A DNA stretch of 64,000 bases, from NCBI RefSeq assembly GCF_010015445.1, contig NC_053122.1:39396294-39460293 (forward strand). Direction: 5' to 3'. Position numbers and translations under genes: made by a program. The stretch comes from Perca fluviatilis. Taxonomy: Eukaryota > Chordata > Actinopteri > Perciformes > Percidae. Below are positions 45,742 to 58,410 of this stretch, piece after piece. The notes below the pieces were generated by a model, which saw only the letters and a list, made by a program, of their open reading frames with translations, ran no database searches and was not told the origin of the DNA. Positions within the stretch are counted from its first letter, which is position 1; every line of letters starts with the position of its first letter.

Positions 45742-47718
45742 CTGGACAGAGGAAACAAAAACATTATGGATCAGTCACAGTGATGGGTCTACTGTATACA
45801 TTTTATTATCACAACGGAACCTATTTATGTTCATGGTCTTTTTTTATTGAGTGAAGTGTTCTATTAGACTACATGACATCTATGTCTTTAGAGATGGCCA
45901 CTATAGACTTTTGAGATGAGGAATGTTAACAACCATGGCTTTACAGAAGTGTCATAGATGTTGGCAAACTAGGTGAGAAAAGACAACAACAAAATCTGAC
46001 ATTGAGTCTTTTGATTTGGGCATCTTGAGTAATAACAATAATAATTTTATTTGTATTGCACTTTTCAAAACCAAGTTACAAAGTTCTTTACAGTAGAAAC
46101 ACTGAATAAAGACAAGATCCTTAATTAAAATATAAATAAAATAAAATAATTAAAAATTAACAATAAATAATACAACAATAATAGCAATTAAAGTGCAAGC
46201 AGCAATGAACAAGCCCTTGCCCCTCACAGCATGTCGGGGGTACTGGCGGGATGCCGGTTGCCTGTAACACTTCCTCTGTCCACTATTTGGCGCTAGAGAA
46301 CACACACTAATAATAGGTTATGTTGCTGTATATCATGTGTAGAACACACCATGAAAATTTCATGTGAATCTGATGAGGTTTGTCACATAAGGCTGACCTC
46401 CTGTTCCCAGTAGGTAGCACTATGACCAAGCGTGCCTAGTGCTTTAATCTAATCAACACACTGGCCTAGTTCTTAAAAAAACAAGGCCAAACATTTGGCT
46501 TTCTCCACTGATAACACTAAGACTGTGAATATAATAATAAGACTGAAATGCTGACATAATAAAATTTTTCTGGTGCAAAGAGTCACAAGGAGAGAAGATC
46601 TGGGCTTAAATCATCTGGGATTTTAATCAATTATCAACTCTCAAACAAAAAAGTGATGATTATAGCAGAGACAAAAAACTGGAGCAGGTTGTTTTCATGT
46701 TAAACTGAAATTACAGATACAAGTGAATGATTCTTAAGAAAAAAGTGATAGTTTCCCCTCAGAGATTTTTACACTGCCTTCTCAGTGGTTGCAGTGACTC
46801 AAACCTCAGATATGTAGCCTGCCTGTCTGCAGCACCAAATTTGGTCATAGCTCACTCTGAGTAATCAAATACCAACGTTTTGCTTATCAAACTGGCTGCA
46901 GTGGAAAGATTGAGGATAGCAAATTTGTTTATTCCCAACACCCAGCTGCCTGAAGGGGGATGCTTTATAAATCATTTGCATCAGAGTATTTGTATCACTT
47001 AATATTATTTGTGTCAGCATTCATTAAACAAAAGAAAGAAGCTCTCTTTTCAGTAACTGACATGACAAAACAGGAGAGAGTTAGTGTACTCTGATAGTAT
47101 ATGGGAAGAAAACACCTAAAGACCTTCTTTGAGTGTGACTCATCATTCCTGATAAGCTCAGGGTTTCCCTCAGCACTTTGCAGTTAAGGCAAGACCTTAA
47201 GACACCTAAGCAAGACACGCCTGCCGCGCCTTCTGCCTTAACTACGTCGTCAAAAATAAAATGTAAAATGTATTTGAATGATATCCGCCATGTTACTCAA
47301 CGTCCTGTTTTCTCCCTTTCATTTCAAACCACACAGTTGACAACCTGCAGGTGGGGGCGGTGGAGACAGGCTCGGACATACACGTAGTGTGGACTTGTGT
47401 CAGTCTCGCAAGCGGTTTCAGGAAAGTGGCTGCATGTGTCCGACAATGCACAAAACATTAACCGGTACAAGCCTACAGCTGTTCGCGGACACGGAGTGCA
47501 GAAAGTGTGTCAGAGCCTCCTGGACAGGTGAACTGAGACTCTGTTTCCTGCTTGTTAACAGTTAATGATCAGTTAACATTTAATTTCATTGGGCTTTCTT
47601 TTGGAAGGCTGGCTGCCAAAAAAATTGCACCTTACTAGCTAATTAATTAGCCTGAGGCAAATGCTAGGTATCAGTAAACAGAAGTGACGTGGTGGCTGGC
47701 ATCTGGAGTGTGCGCCAG
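45742..47718. other. Intron 5, dispersed repeat fragments
   Basis: TTTTATTTGTATTGCACTTT at about 46047 and the following TTACAAAGTTCTTTACAG is a common fish repeat end. About 46200-46440 (TCACAGCATGTCGGGGGTAC...) resembles the sequence at 45140-45180 (CAGCATATCAGGGGAACTAG). CAGGGTTTCCCTCAGCACTT at 47158 looks like a single hAT terminus. No exon seen. Confidence 0.45.
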
Positions 47719-47738
47719 TGTTTGTGTGTGTGTTTGTG

Positions 47739-47778
<40 letters not shown>
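47719..47778 (+). repeat. (GT)n microsatellite
   Basis: About 60 nt of TG with TTTG and GCG interruptions near its start. Confidence 0.97.
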
Positions 47779-47781
<3 letters not shown>

Positions 47782-49452
47782 ATCGGCCTGCCCCCGCAAA
47801 GCTCCGACCTGCAGACAGCAGAGGAGCAGAAGAAAGTAGCTGCACCTTCACCAAAATGAAGACTGAAAAACAGAACTATTTTGGTACAAACATTTACTCG
47901 CCATGTGGCAGATAGACACATAGATATAGATAATTTATTAATTATATATTATTATTTAAATTTAATATGAATTACATTTTAATAATATTAAATGTAGGAC
48001 AGAGTAACCCCCCCCAAACCCTAACCTTATTTCTCTATGTAAATCTTTCCCACTCTTCTCTCCACTCACTTTCTCTCCCTTTCTTTCTCAGCAACAGCAA
48101 ATATGGCCTGATCTTCTGCAAACAGCCGAGTGGATAACGTCTCCTTTATCAGTGCTGTGTCAACACATGATGTAAAAGTGTCTCGGGGCAGGTCAGGAAT
48201 TAATATGGTGGTCACGGTCAAAGGAATCATTTATACTATATACAATTAATAAGGTCTCTTTTTATCCTCTAAAATTATATTAATATGCTTGTTCATGTGG
48301 GTCAAGTTTAAATATTTGGTGAATAATTGCACTGAATTGACTTGAACATACTATGTAAAAAAACTGCTCATTTAAAATGATTTATCATGGAAACTTTCTA
48401 CAGATTCACTGGTTCCAGCATCTAAAGGATTTGCTGCTCTTTACTTTTATATAATTAATAACTTAATATCTTCAAGTTTTGGACTGTTGGTTGGACAAAT
48501 AAAGTAATTTGAGCACTCTTTATGTGACATTGTGAAGAATAAAGATTCAATTAATTGAGTAATCAAAACGACTAACTAAACAGTTACTTTCAGTAAATCA
48601 GGAATTATTAGGAATATAAATTATTATTATTATTATTTTTATTATTATAATATAATAAATTAGGAATTGACCGATGTGAGATACCTGGGCCAAGTATCAA
48701 TCCCAAACCACTGTTTAATCAATGCATTTTGTTCTTCTCTGTGTGGAAGTGACCTTTTCAATGCAGCAAAAAATTGGTCAAAACTTTAAATTAAAATTCC
48801 AGTATATAATGTATAAGATATATAAACATAGAATTGAATTTAAAGAGATCGGCCCCATTGTCATCGATACGATCGAATGATCCAGCTATTGGAGTCCGTA
48901 TCGGCCCAATATACGTTCAGTGTGTCCCTGTTGATGGCTTTTCTTCGTTTACAAAATGTGTCCATCACAAGTTCCATGAACTCAATTGTCTGTCTTCATA
49001 TTACTTGTCTCGTGCAACCAACAGCCCAATGATAATAAATAAGATAAGATTCCCTTATTGTCCTCGCATTATACACACAATGAGATTCAGATGCACTACC
49101 TGAGACAGTGTTGTATAATACAGTATAATGACAGTACAATAATACAAAGCAGAGAAAACAGCAAAATCTCACATTTGAGAAGCTTAAACAAGAGAATATT
49201 TGTTATAGTTGCCTGAAGAACTTGAAATGTACTTGAAACTATGAATTGTCAGAATAGTTGACCATTCATATTCGGCTGAACGTATATTTAATTATTGGAC
49301 TGATAGTTGCAGCACTAATGATGCAACATGTTGGAGCTGGTACCGTTTGTATTCTTTGCTCTATGTGACCCTAGCTAACATAAGTGCATCGTGACATTGC
49401 ATTAAAGTTACAATTACCACTTAACATTGTGCATTCCACACTGCAGTCATAC
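47779..49452. other. Intron 5, rest; nothing coding
   Basis: AT-rich, with a SINE-like fragment at about 49031-49130 (AAGATAAGATTCCCTTATTG). A TTA run lies near 48622-48650. No exon or RNA gene recognised. Confidence 0.5.
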
Positions 49453-49525
49453 CTGTATACTTTTAATTCCAGCTCTGCAATAGTATTTCTTGATGTCCAC
49501 ATCAATCTCTGTATTCCCGACAAAA
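49453..49525 (-). CDS. esyt2: esyt2 exon 5 (SMP domain)
   Basis: 73 nt; the first base completes a serine codon, then 24 codons read FVGNTEIDVDIKKYYCRAG followed by IKSIQ. The acceptor is CCTTGTAG, the donor CAG/GTATGA. It matches the SMP strand region FVGNCEIDLEIK of human E-Syt2. Too short to appear as a stand-alone open frame. Confidence 0.94.
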
Positions 49526-50124
49526 CTACAAGGAAGAAGAATGCAATAAGAGGAATAATGTTATAATGTGAAAGCGAGGGAAAAAAGAAGGGAATACATA
49601 GATATAACGTACATTTTTGTTTTCATGTTTTGCCTTTGTATTCATCTGGAGCACACATTTTTCATTATTAAAAGGAAAAGGCTGGTTTCATCAGTAGTGG
49701 CTCACTGGTGACGACTGAAGACGCAAATCTTTAAGTTTGTTTCCAATTTAAGAAAGGCTCAGTAACTTCCTAATAGCTGAGCACTGTAATTTTTAAAAAA
49801 CATTACTCCAACAGGAGTAAATAGTGACATTAACTGCTTGGTAGTGGGATCAAGTCATTGTTGGTTTTGGTCTTTTCATTGGGATTGTTGACAATAAGAA
49901 AAATATGGAATATCAACAGCCTTGTCCTTTTAGAAACTATGTGATCAATGGTAAAGCCAAGAGGTGTGAGAGGTTTTTATTCATCTATGTAACCAGAGAG
50001 GTCCCGTTGATAACATTATCCTGCCAGCGAGAACTGTTCAAGTAGACAGACATAAAAACATACCAAAATACAACAACAGGCATGCTTCTGTAAAAACACA
50101 TTTTAAAGTATATTGACTGTGTAC

Positions 50125-50201
50125 CTGATCTCCATGTCCATAATGACCTGCCTCTTGTCCACATTCTCTGTGTAAACTTTGACCCCGTTCACTCTCAGTG
50201 G
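50125..50201 (-). CDS. esyt2: esyt2 exon 4 (SMP domain)
   Basis: 77 nt; 25 codons plus AG of a serine codon completed in exon 5. It reads PLRVNGVKVYTENVDKRQ then VIMDMEI. The acceptor is TTTCTGCAG, the donor CAG/GTACAC. The VKVYTENVDKRQ run is diagnostic of E-Syt2/3 SMP domains. Confidence 0.96.
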
Positions 50202-50687
50202 CTGCAGAAAAACAGATAAGACAAATGGTTGCAAGTGAGCAAATCCCTCGCAGAAATCTGACCAGACTCTAGATTGAAAACTTTCAGATCTGCTGTTTAT
50301 TATGATGCTCTGCTTTGGATTTGTCCAAATATAACTCAGTATGCGGTTTAAGCAAGAAAAGACAAAACGGACAAAAAGACAGTTTGGGACGAAAAGAAGA
50401 GCAATGCTTTTCATAACAGAAAAACAGCTTGGATTCACTTTGATGCTGTCCTGTTCTAAAATTGAGACGGAGATTCAACAGCAACAAACTAGACAAAAAT
50501 AGAAACACAGCAATAAAAGACCTGAAAACCTACACTTTAAAATGAGCTATAAGTAGTTGTATTAAAGAAGCGTACTGGTAATTACCTCCGACAAGGAGCT
50601 TCTGTTTTTGGTTTGGTTTGTTAATGATTAAGATCCTTTTTTAAACAAAAAAACATCCTCAAAATTGCAATCACTGAAGCCACAAAA

Positions 50688-51040
50688 AAACAGTAATTTT
50701 ATTACCGGTATCTAAAATACGCTTCATTCAAAGAGAGACACAAAATAAAATGTTTTGGTTCGTCTTTCCAACAATGACAACTTCAGTTACATAGTAACAC
50801 ATAATTTACCGATTTACATGTGAAAATATGTTGGCTCTATACACGCTAAAAGTATTGCTTTTTTAAATGGGGTCTGGTGGGTTTAGCGCTAGCGACTTCA
50901 GAGCTGTTTCTGGTTAAACAAAGAGGATTTTACTCTTTTTAAAAAAATGTCTGTGTAAGAATCATTTCCATAATGTTGTCAGAATCTTATAACAACAATC
51001 TGAGCCTGTATGTGGCAAAAACTGCAGTTTTAGTGTTTAG
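50688..51040 (+). repeat. Dispersed repeat, direct copy of 10712-11060
   Basis: Same orientation and order of words as the copy 40 kb away; identity is uneven, with a 25-nt segment (about 50880-50905) not present in the other. Confidence 0.75.
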
Positions 51041-51173
51041 TATTTCATATTTCTTTTTTTGCTTTTATTGTTTCCACTTGGAAAAAAGTGCTTTAAACAG
51101 AGAAGTATAATATGTAATAGCTCTAGTAAAGGTAAATATCATCCTGACAGTCTTTGTGTTGTTATCTGGGCAC

Positions 51174-51308
51174 CTTGTCGCCCATGTCGATCTTGGTGAA
51201 GCAGAAAGAGCTGAGATGAGGGTTAGCACCCTTCACAGCCGGCTCGATGGTCTCTCGGAACAGCTTGTCCACAAACTGGCAGATAAACGGCCACATCTGC
51301 TTCACCGT
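51174..51308 (-). CDS. esyt2: esyt2 exon 3 (SMP domain)
   Basis: 135 nt, phase 0-0, 45 residues. It runs from TVKQMWPFICQFVDKLF to SSFCFTKIDMGDK and forms the first helix and strand of the SMP barrel. The acceptor CATCAG is preceded by a (TC)23 run; the donor is AAG/GTGCCC. No frame damage is seen. Confidence 0.96.
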
Positions 51309-51310
51309 CT

Positions 51311-51314
<4 letters not shown>

Positions 51315-51361
<47 letters not shown>
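51315..51361 (-). promoter_or_regulatory. (TC)23 array forming the polypyrimidine tract of exon 3
   Basis: On the gene strand, 23 TC units end four bases before the CATCAG acceptor of exon 3. No other pyrimidine tract is available, so the microsatellite is the tract. Array length polymorphism would act directly on 3' splice-site strength. Confidence 0.85.
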
Positions 51362-51363
<2 letters not shown>

Positions 51364-54300
51364 AGACAAATATATTGACCAAATCCCATATAGTCGATGC
51401 CAGGGTGGAGCTACGACCGGTTTCAGGTGTCACATTCTTGGGAACAATGTTACAGTAGTTGATACACCTGCATTTCAACCATTGGAGAAGGCTGTTTTAT
51501 TGCATACTAGTGCACTTTCAATACACTCCATCCTGAAGAGGAATTGCTATGTTCTCTTTTTATTTAAAAGACAGTGAATGATCTGGAGTGTTTGGAGACA
51601 CTAGAGATTTATGTTGCAATATATTAATGTAGTTCAAATGATAAACAGTACAGTGACCAGTGTGCTGTATTAACACCGGACAGACACTCAATAAGTGCAT
51701 GTAGACAGACTTCTGCAAAACAAACCAAACTGAGCCATATTATCTTTTGCATGAATAATGTTACATTAATAAACTCGGAAGGAAAACAATGGGAATTATT
51801 AATGTATCTGTTAATGGGCCACATACTGGCACTGTGAGGGCTTTACATTCCTCTGTCTATCCTCTGCTGTTCAGTAACCCAGTAACACTGGAATCTTTAC
51901 GTCTGAGAGACAAGACGGCATGAAAGTGTGTTGAGCAAACAGTCAGGAATGTTCACCTAACATGCTCTTTTAAGGGTGTGGTCGATCAGCTGTTCAGAAA
52001 AAAGGGACTTATGATTGGAAGGATACTGACAGACAGACAAATTCACATGAGCACTGTTACACATTGGTAAACAGTTTGTGGTTTGCTGTGGTCCTGAAGG
52101 AAACCTCATTCTTTCAAATTGTGCAAAAAGTTAAATGTAAAGCAGTTGTACTGCTTCAGTTTGCTTGAAGTGGATAAACTGTAAATCATGAACATCAGAA
52201 TAAGTAAACATTCCCAAACACATGATATATCAACAAACATGATAAATGGGAGAGACAGCATGTCTGATATTATTTTAAATTGCACAATTTAGAATGTTGT
52301 GCAATGAGGCTGGGTTACTATGGCTTACTCCACAGCAGTAATGTCAAGCTGGCAATGATAATAATATTAATAATTAATTAATTAATTAAGATCTGGGCAA
52401 CTGGGGAAAACCCACACAGACATGGGGAGAACATGCCAATCAAATGGCCCAGGACGACCTTGTTGCTGTGAGGCCAGTGCTAACCATTGGGCCACCGTGC
52501 ATCTTGGCTCTTGTTGGTCTCGCAGTCATGCGGAGCCTTACTTAAGGCAGGTCACAGTACTTCAGGACTTGTGTAAGGCAAGTAAATGCTATTTGTGCAA
52601 TCTATGCTATTTGCTGCAAATCTGCCAATATGCACTATTGTATAGTGTATACTTTTTAACGATGTGTTGTGTTATGTGTTTTGTACTGTATGTCCCTTTG
52701 ATGTACCGAATACCTGCAAAATGTATGACATCAGCCTCAACGGTACTGTACTTTATTTTATTTTAAGTACTAATTAGCAAATGGTATCAGGCTAACACAC
52801 TACACTTTGTAGGGAACATGGTGAAAATTATACAACATAGTTTATATTTCAGCATAGGACTTTTATTTTAAATAAGTTTACTTCATAATGTCTAAATAAT
52901 TTTTCATTATATTGAATTCTTTCTTTTTTATATCTGTACTTCCTGTACTTTTTTTATGATTATGTTCTGCTGATTTAGTAAACTGTTTATTTTGTTGTTC
53001 TTATTGTCATCTAATTTCTTAAAATGTCACTGAATCATGTAGTATCTGTAAGTTAATTATTGTTTGCCTTTTTTCACTTAAATTGAGGACAGGTCCATTG
53101 TATATAAGCCTATTGCTTCTTGACCTCTTCTGTCACATCGGTTTTATTTTTATTATTTGGCTTTATGCTGTTGTATGTGTGAAAATAAAGCATCAATGAT
53201 CCTTTCCCCTTTGAGGTACAGTCGACTGTAACTGTCCCTCTCCTTCCTCTCTCTGGGTGTTGCTATTCTCAAACTCTGTTCTCTTCGGGAAACAACAACA
53301 GCCTTTGAGTAGCGAGCTACACGCTGACAATGGCAACTTTTGAAGAAAATTTTGATGGTGCAGGAAGAAAGGCCTGCTTGGTTCTTTCAGGGAACGATTG
53401 TAAAGATTTACAAAGAATATGTTTAGGTCATTTCCTCTCTAACTGGGAGGTTTTGAGACAGACTGGTGGGATTGCTGTTGACGAAGTACACACATTTAAT
53501 ATTGGATGTGGAGTTTTCTTTAGCAGGGTGCAAATGTTCCACCAAAACAAGTTCCTTCCTGAGACTATTTAGCAGAGCCACCATCGCTGCGTCTGGAGCT
53601 TAGCACCGCCCAAGACGATTGTGATTCGTTTAAAGCAATAGCAACCACCCTGTTTTTTTACTATCCCAGAATGTATGTTGCGTAGCCAGACCTTACTCCT
53701 CAGCGCCGTGGAGCTAGAGCTGGCTATGTGAGACTACTAACAAACTGACACTAGTCACATCTATCAAACAGACAGATGCAACACAAACACAAACTGTTAT
53801 TACTCAAAAACACACAGATTCCTTTTTTTTTTTAAGGAGCAAACTTATTTTCACCTAGAAATAATTTCACATTTTTAAAAGTTGTTATTTGCTGCAAGAT
53901 GTCGCTGACTATAGTTTATTGTAAAGGAGCACAGTAAAGTAAAAATGGGTATAAAATGTATGACCTGTGTCTAATCAGTTTATTTAGCTGGCATTGTGTG
54001 CATTAGATTTTGCACCTTTTTGTTTTTTGTTCATTTGCTTCTATATATTTGCACGCTTTCCCACTTTGTATTGCAACTGCTGAACATCAATTTTCCTCAG
54101 GATGAATAAAATATTATCTTATTTTATCTTATCTCAACTAACCCTTATAAAATAAACAAGGGTTTGAGGGCTTGTGTAAAAAAAGGTAACCGCAGGATTA
54201 AAAGTAAACACTGAAAAAAGAATACTGTACAAACCAAAAAAATACCCAATGAACATTTCACCAAGCTAAAAAAAAAAAAGAAAGAAAATAGTCAGCCTTT

Positions 54301-54776
54301 AAAGCCATCATGGTTGCTCACTGTACTTCATCTTCAGTTGGTAAGCAGTATAAAATGACAGTCAGCTGGAGTTATCACCCTCACAGAAGAATTATGGCAA
54401 TTCTGTGCTTTGAAGGGGCATACATCTTTCTTATTGCCCCTTTAAATCAGACTGGGTGGTGTAAACAAACGATAAAAGTCCAATACTACTTTAAAACCAC
54501 TATGTCATGTTTGGATATTAAAAGCTATTTTCCTGTCCATCTACATCCATTACCTTCTTACTGGAAGTAAACATTTACAGTAAGTGTGCTTCCACTCCTC
54601 TCCATCTCTCTATCACTCTCTGTACCTCCCTCTGTCTCTCTCTGGTTCAAGGTCCAGCAGAGCTCCACATTCAGATCCTATTTATATACCACTACCTGTG
54701 TGCCTCTGCTACCTAACAGGTTTACAGCAGCTGATGCAGAGCAAACCAGGGGGTTAGAGGAGAGAGAGATACAGTT
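51362..54776. other. Intron 2 body with repeat fragments
   Basis: 52388-52505 is a SINE head fragment (listed). About 52900-53215 ends TGTGTGAAAATAAAGCATC and may be a retroelement 3' tail. About 53216-53760 is a GC-richer block with a small open frame (53330-53572, MATFEENFDGAGRKACLV) ending CAGACCTTACTCCTCAGCGC; this wording is common in fish introns but I cannot name the family. No esyt2 exon inside. Confidence 0.45.
52388..52505 (-). mobile_element. SINE fragment, copy 4 (minus orientation)
   Basis: ATGGGGAGAACATGCCAATC then GTTGCTGTGAGGCCAGTGCT and GGGCCACCGTGC match the reversed head of the SINE at 40167. The tail is absent. Confidence 0.75.

Positions 54777-54782
<6 letters not shown>

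Positions 54783-54857
<75 letters not shown>
54783..54857 (-). promoter_or_regulatory. (CA)36 array touching the exon 2 splice donor
   Basis: On the gene strand the intron opens GTACACACAC and continues as pure CA for 73 nt. The donor itself (GTACAC) lacks the +4 A and +5 G of the consensus. CA repeats near a weak donor are known hnRNP L-bound splicing enhancers (described for human NOS3 intron 13), so a regulatory role is plausible but unproven. Confidence 0.7.
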
Positions 54858-54899
54858 CTTATTCAGCCACTCCACTCTCTCCACATCTGGATAATGGAC
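54858..54899 (-). CDS. esyt2: esyt2 exon 2 (start of SMP domain)
   Basis: This 42-nt, phase 0-0 exon encodes VHYPDVERVEWLNK, the conserved entry to the SMP domain. The acceptor is TTATTTCAG. The donor AAG/GTACAC is weak and runs directly into a CA array. Length and sequence match the small second exon of vertebrate ESYT2. Confidence 0.93.
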
Positions 54900-57017
54900 C
54901 TGAAATAAGAGATAGAAAGGCAAGATTAAAAAGAGAATTGGGATTTGTATCCTTAGAGAAATGCCATCAATGCAGTCAATAGGTCAAATTAGATCACATT
55001 TCTGTTGCTTTGTTTTTATCTTTTTTCCTGTGATTTACATCCTGGTGTAATGTGACTTAAGTTTTTTAGGTGCTGCAGTTGACTAAAATTACTACAATCT
55101 ACACTGTTAATGTGTTCATCCAGCTGCAGATAATTTTGTACCTGACTAAAGAAAAGAAAAGATGGATTTTGAGTGTCCCAAACTTCATCCAAATGCCCAG
55201 ACTTTCCCTCCATGTAAAACACTTTTAAAAAGCCAAATTGCCTCACAATTCAAAGAGCAATGGGATATGTTTTACACATTCAGGGGGATTTTACAATGAA
55301 GGCAAATTGAGTACCGCCTATTTAACAGAGATCTGCAAAAATAGTGCTGTCCTTGAAATCACTATGTAGCATCCTTTCCTTTATTGAGATGACCAATATC
55401 TCTGATATAAAAAATAAAGCATGTAAAACAACATAATAAGTAATGTTCCAGCCCATTTATATCAATGTAGCTAGACTTATATCTGTAGAACCAAGTACAA
55501 TGTAACTAATATCTAATAAAGGTGAACATTTCTGATACAGCTCTAATTACAACAGATGGCTCAACACATTCCATCCTCTTTGTATTATGTATCGGTCTCC
55601 CCTATCAAACGCCAGTACTCTTTGGCAGAGCACCCTGCCCCTTTGACAACACTGCAACATCCAGCAACACTCTAAGACACTTGGCAGTTACAACTCATAT
55701 TTGGAGATTACAAAGAACCTGCCAAAAAATATGATAACAGTATGAATTCAGTTCCATGGATCTTTGTTTGGTTGTTGTTGTTTTTTTAAGAAAAACTATA
55801 TTGGCTTGGTGTTTTATTTTAGACTTTAAAATCACCCAAAACTAAAAAGTTTTTGTCACCCACAGTCTCCAGACTGCAGTTATCTTTAACACGACTAAGA
55901 GTGTACAGCCATGCTGGCAGTGAGGCTTTGAGCTAAATGCTAACACTGACTACCTGAGAGGATGTTAGTGCAGCCGTATCAAAGCTGTTGTAGAGGACTG
56001 GGAGTTGACTTTGCCAGACCTGTTACATAACCAAATAAACCCTAATTGAGTACATGTGAATGGGGCCATAAACACAATGCATTAGAATAATTTCTAGAAA
56101 GGCTTTTGTCTCTAAATACGCAAGTAAATAAATAAATAGTTTATGTATGAGTGTTTCCTCATGTCACTGTTTTGCATTTACTGGAACCAAACATTTATCT
56201 ATTAATTTTGATGTATTACTGTTTGACTAACGTCTAGTAAGATACCATTTTTATTATACGGACATCACATCATAAATAGCAATAAAGAAAAGGGATGAAG
56301 TTACAGAATTTATAATCCATGTCCAAAAAAAATGCCCAACTTGAGTCTAAAGAATGGAGAAGTCAAAGTTACTGGTATGTAGCCAAACCTGTAAATGGTA
56401 CACAAATTGTCGGTTGTCTATGTTTATACTGTAAATACTGCAAGTATTTTTAAGGTTGAATAAAGCGAAACTGCGACAGTGTGACAATGTGGCTGTGATC
56501 TGTTCTTTGGTTGGTACCTACACGAATCCCAGTAGTCAGCTACACCAGCTGCATCCGTTGCAAACTCAAAAATAAAAATATAAGTTGGCAACACGGAGTA
56601 AAAGGCGGAAAGAATGACTTATCTGTCCAATAAAACAGGCAGCTGCAGAAGCACAATTTTCACCCCTGATAGAACAAATTCCAGAGGCAGCGATAGCAAG
56701 ACTGAAACAGTACATGAATAAACTCAGGCCAAAGACAAAGTGAGTCATTCAAGTGATGTGAACAGAAAATAATACTTAAAGCAGCCAACATGACTTAGAG
56801 TTAGAGAAAAAACACACCCAATGTATGAGCAGAAGATGAAAGAAAGCTGATACAGAGACAAAAGAGAAGAGACTAAGGGAGATGAACATATTTTTTTTTA
56901 ATTTAAGTTATTTAATACCTGTAGTGTTCAGGCACCAATAATCTTCTCAGTCATGTACTGTTGAGATCACTATCTTATTCAAGGCAACATGTTACACCTT
57001 GTATCTTACATTAACTC
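54900..57017. other. Intron 1, nothing recognised
   Basis: About 2.1 kb AT-rich DNA. No exon 1-like sequence (membrane anchor) on the minus strand and no repeat family I can name. Confidence 0.5.
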
Positions 57018-58405
57018 CAGGGCTCGACATTAGGCTTGTCCACTTGTCCGGGACAAGTGGATTCTTTTGTAGGGCAACGGGAAGAGAAATTTACTTGCCC
57101 CACTGGACAAGTTATAACTCAAACAAAATAAAATGCGATGTTACATCACGTTATGTGCCACTCATTACGTCTATGTTACCGATTTGAAACAAATACATTT
57201 TTTCCCCACAATCCGCGGCAGCTGACCCAGCTGCAGCAGGTCAGCGGGCTGCTAACGTCAGACCCAGCCCGCTGTTCAGCTCATTCTCTGCAAGCGATGC
57301 AGCTCATTATGCAGCATGAAAGCACGGCGAGCCAGCCGGTGTTAGTTGGCTAACATTAGCTTGCTAACTCCACCTTAATGTTACCTCCTCGCCACATCGT
57401 TCGCAGAAAACGAGCCGAATAAACCTGTCACTCGTGGCGATAGCAGTGTGCTTTGTGTGGATGAAGCATGAAGTTAATCTGACTCATTTAGCGACTGGCT
57501 CTCTGCCTCGTAGCGTTACTACTCCGCTGCTCGTTTGTCCCTCAGTTATTGTAAAACCTCAGCTCTGCGACCCGCCAGATTAAATATCAGCTAATAATCA
57601 ACTGTAAAGTAGTTACACCTTTTTAAAGGATCCCTTGATAAATCAGCCTCTGCCTGGTAGAAAGTGAAATTGTGTAAAAAAAAAAAAAATAATAATAAGT
57701 TATGTCTACAAAATTATTTTAGATATAGTATAAGTTCAAGTCACCACTACCTCTGGTCAAAACATTGACTTAGTATCTCAGAATATAAACTAAAGAATCT
57801 CAAAGTAAAGAGAACATTTAAAATATTGACTTATAATATCAATATACTGGCTTAGTATCTCAATATATTGACTAAATATCTCAAAAATACTGACTTAGTA
57901 TCTCAATATATTGGCTTAGCATTTCAATATATTGACTTAGTAACTCAGAATATTGACTAAGAATCTCAAAGCAATGAGAACATTTAAAATATTGACTTAC
58001 AATCTCAATATATTGACTCAATATCTCAAAGTATCTCAATATATTGACTTAGTAACTTAGAATATTGACTATCTGAAAGTAATGACAAACATTAAAATAT
58101 TCACTTAGAATCACAATATATTAACTTCTGCACACCGGCGTGCAAAGTATAACTTTGTACTATGGAGTCTGGAGATCCTTTTTTCTTGTTGAATGGGAAA
58201 TCTATTCTTGGGACACGTTTGTTTCTACTGTTTCAACTGAATTGTATTAATGTTGATAGAGTTTGGATGCTTTCAACGGTTTGTTTGAATTCTGCATTAG
58301 TAAACAAATGTATAAAATGATAAATCTTTACCCGGACTAGTGACTTTTGTACATGGACAAGTGAAACGTAATTGTACTTGTCCAAAAAGTTAATGTCAAG
58401 CCCTG
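57018..58405. mobile_element. hAT-like element with CAGGGCTYGACATTA ends
   Basis: 1388 bp, ends CAGGGCTCGACATTAGG and TTAATGTCAAGCCCTG, flanked by AACTC (57013-57017 and 58406-58410). Both ends carry CACTTGTCC motifs, including a 21-nt palindrome at 57040-57060. The left third is GC-rich without recognised coding; the right third holds a tandem array. Five-base duplications are reported for some hAT groups (memory). Confidence 0.82.
57758..58130 (+). repeat. Degenerate ~21-bp tandem repeat
   Basis: About 15 imperfect units of the type TATTGACTTAGTATCTCAATA fill the right part of the hAT-like element; unit spacing varies, and a longer period is suggested by GAGAACATTTAAAATATTGA at 57811 and 57979. 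Confidence 0.85.
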
Positions 58406-58410
58406 AACTC

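Noticed and set aside
52422..52766. 114-codon plus-strand frame
   Set aside because: Its first part is the reversed SINE head and the rest is AT-rich intron; no motif.
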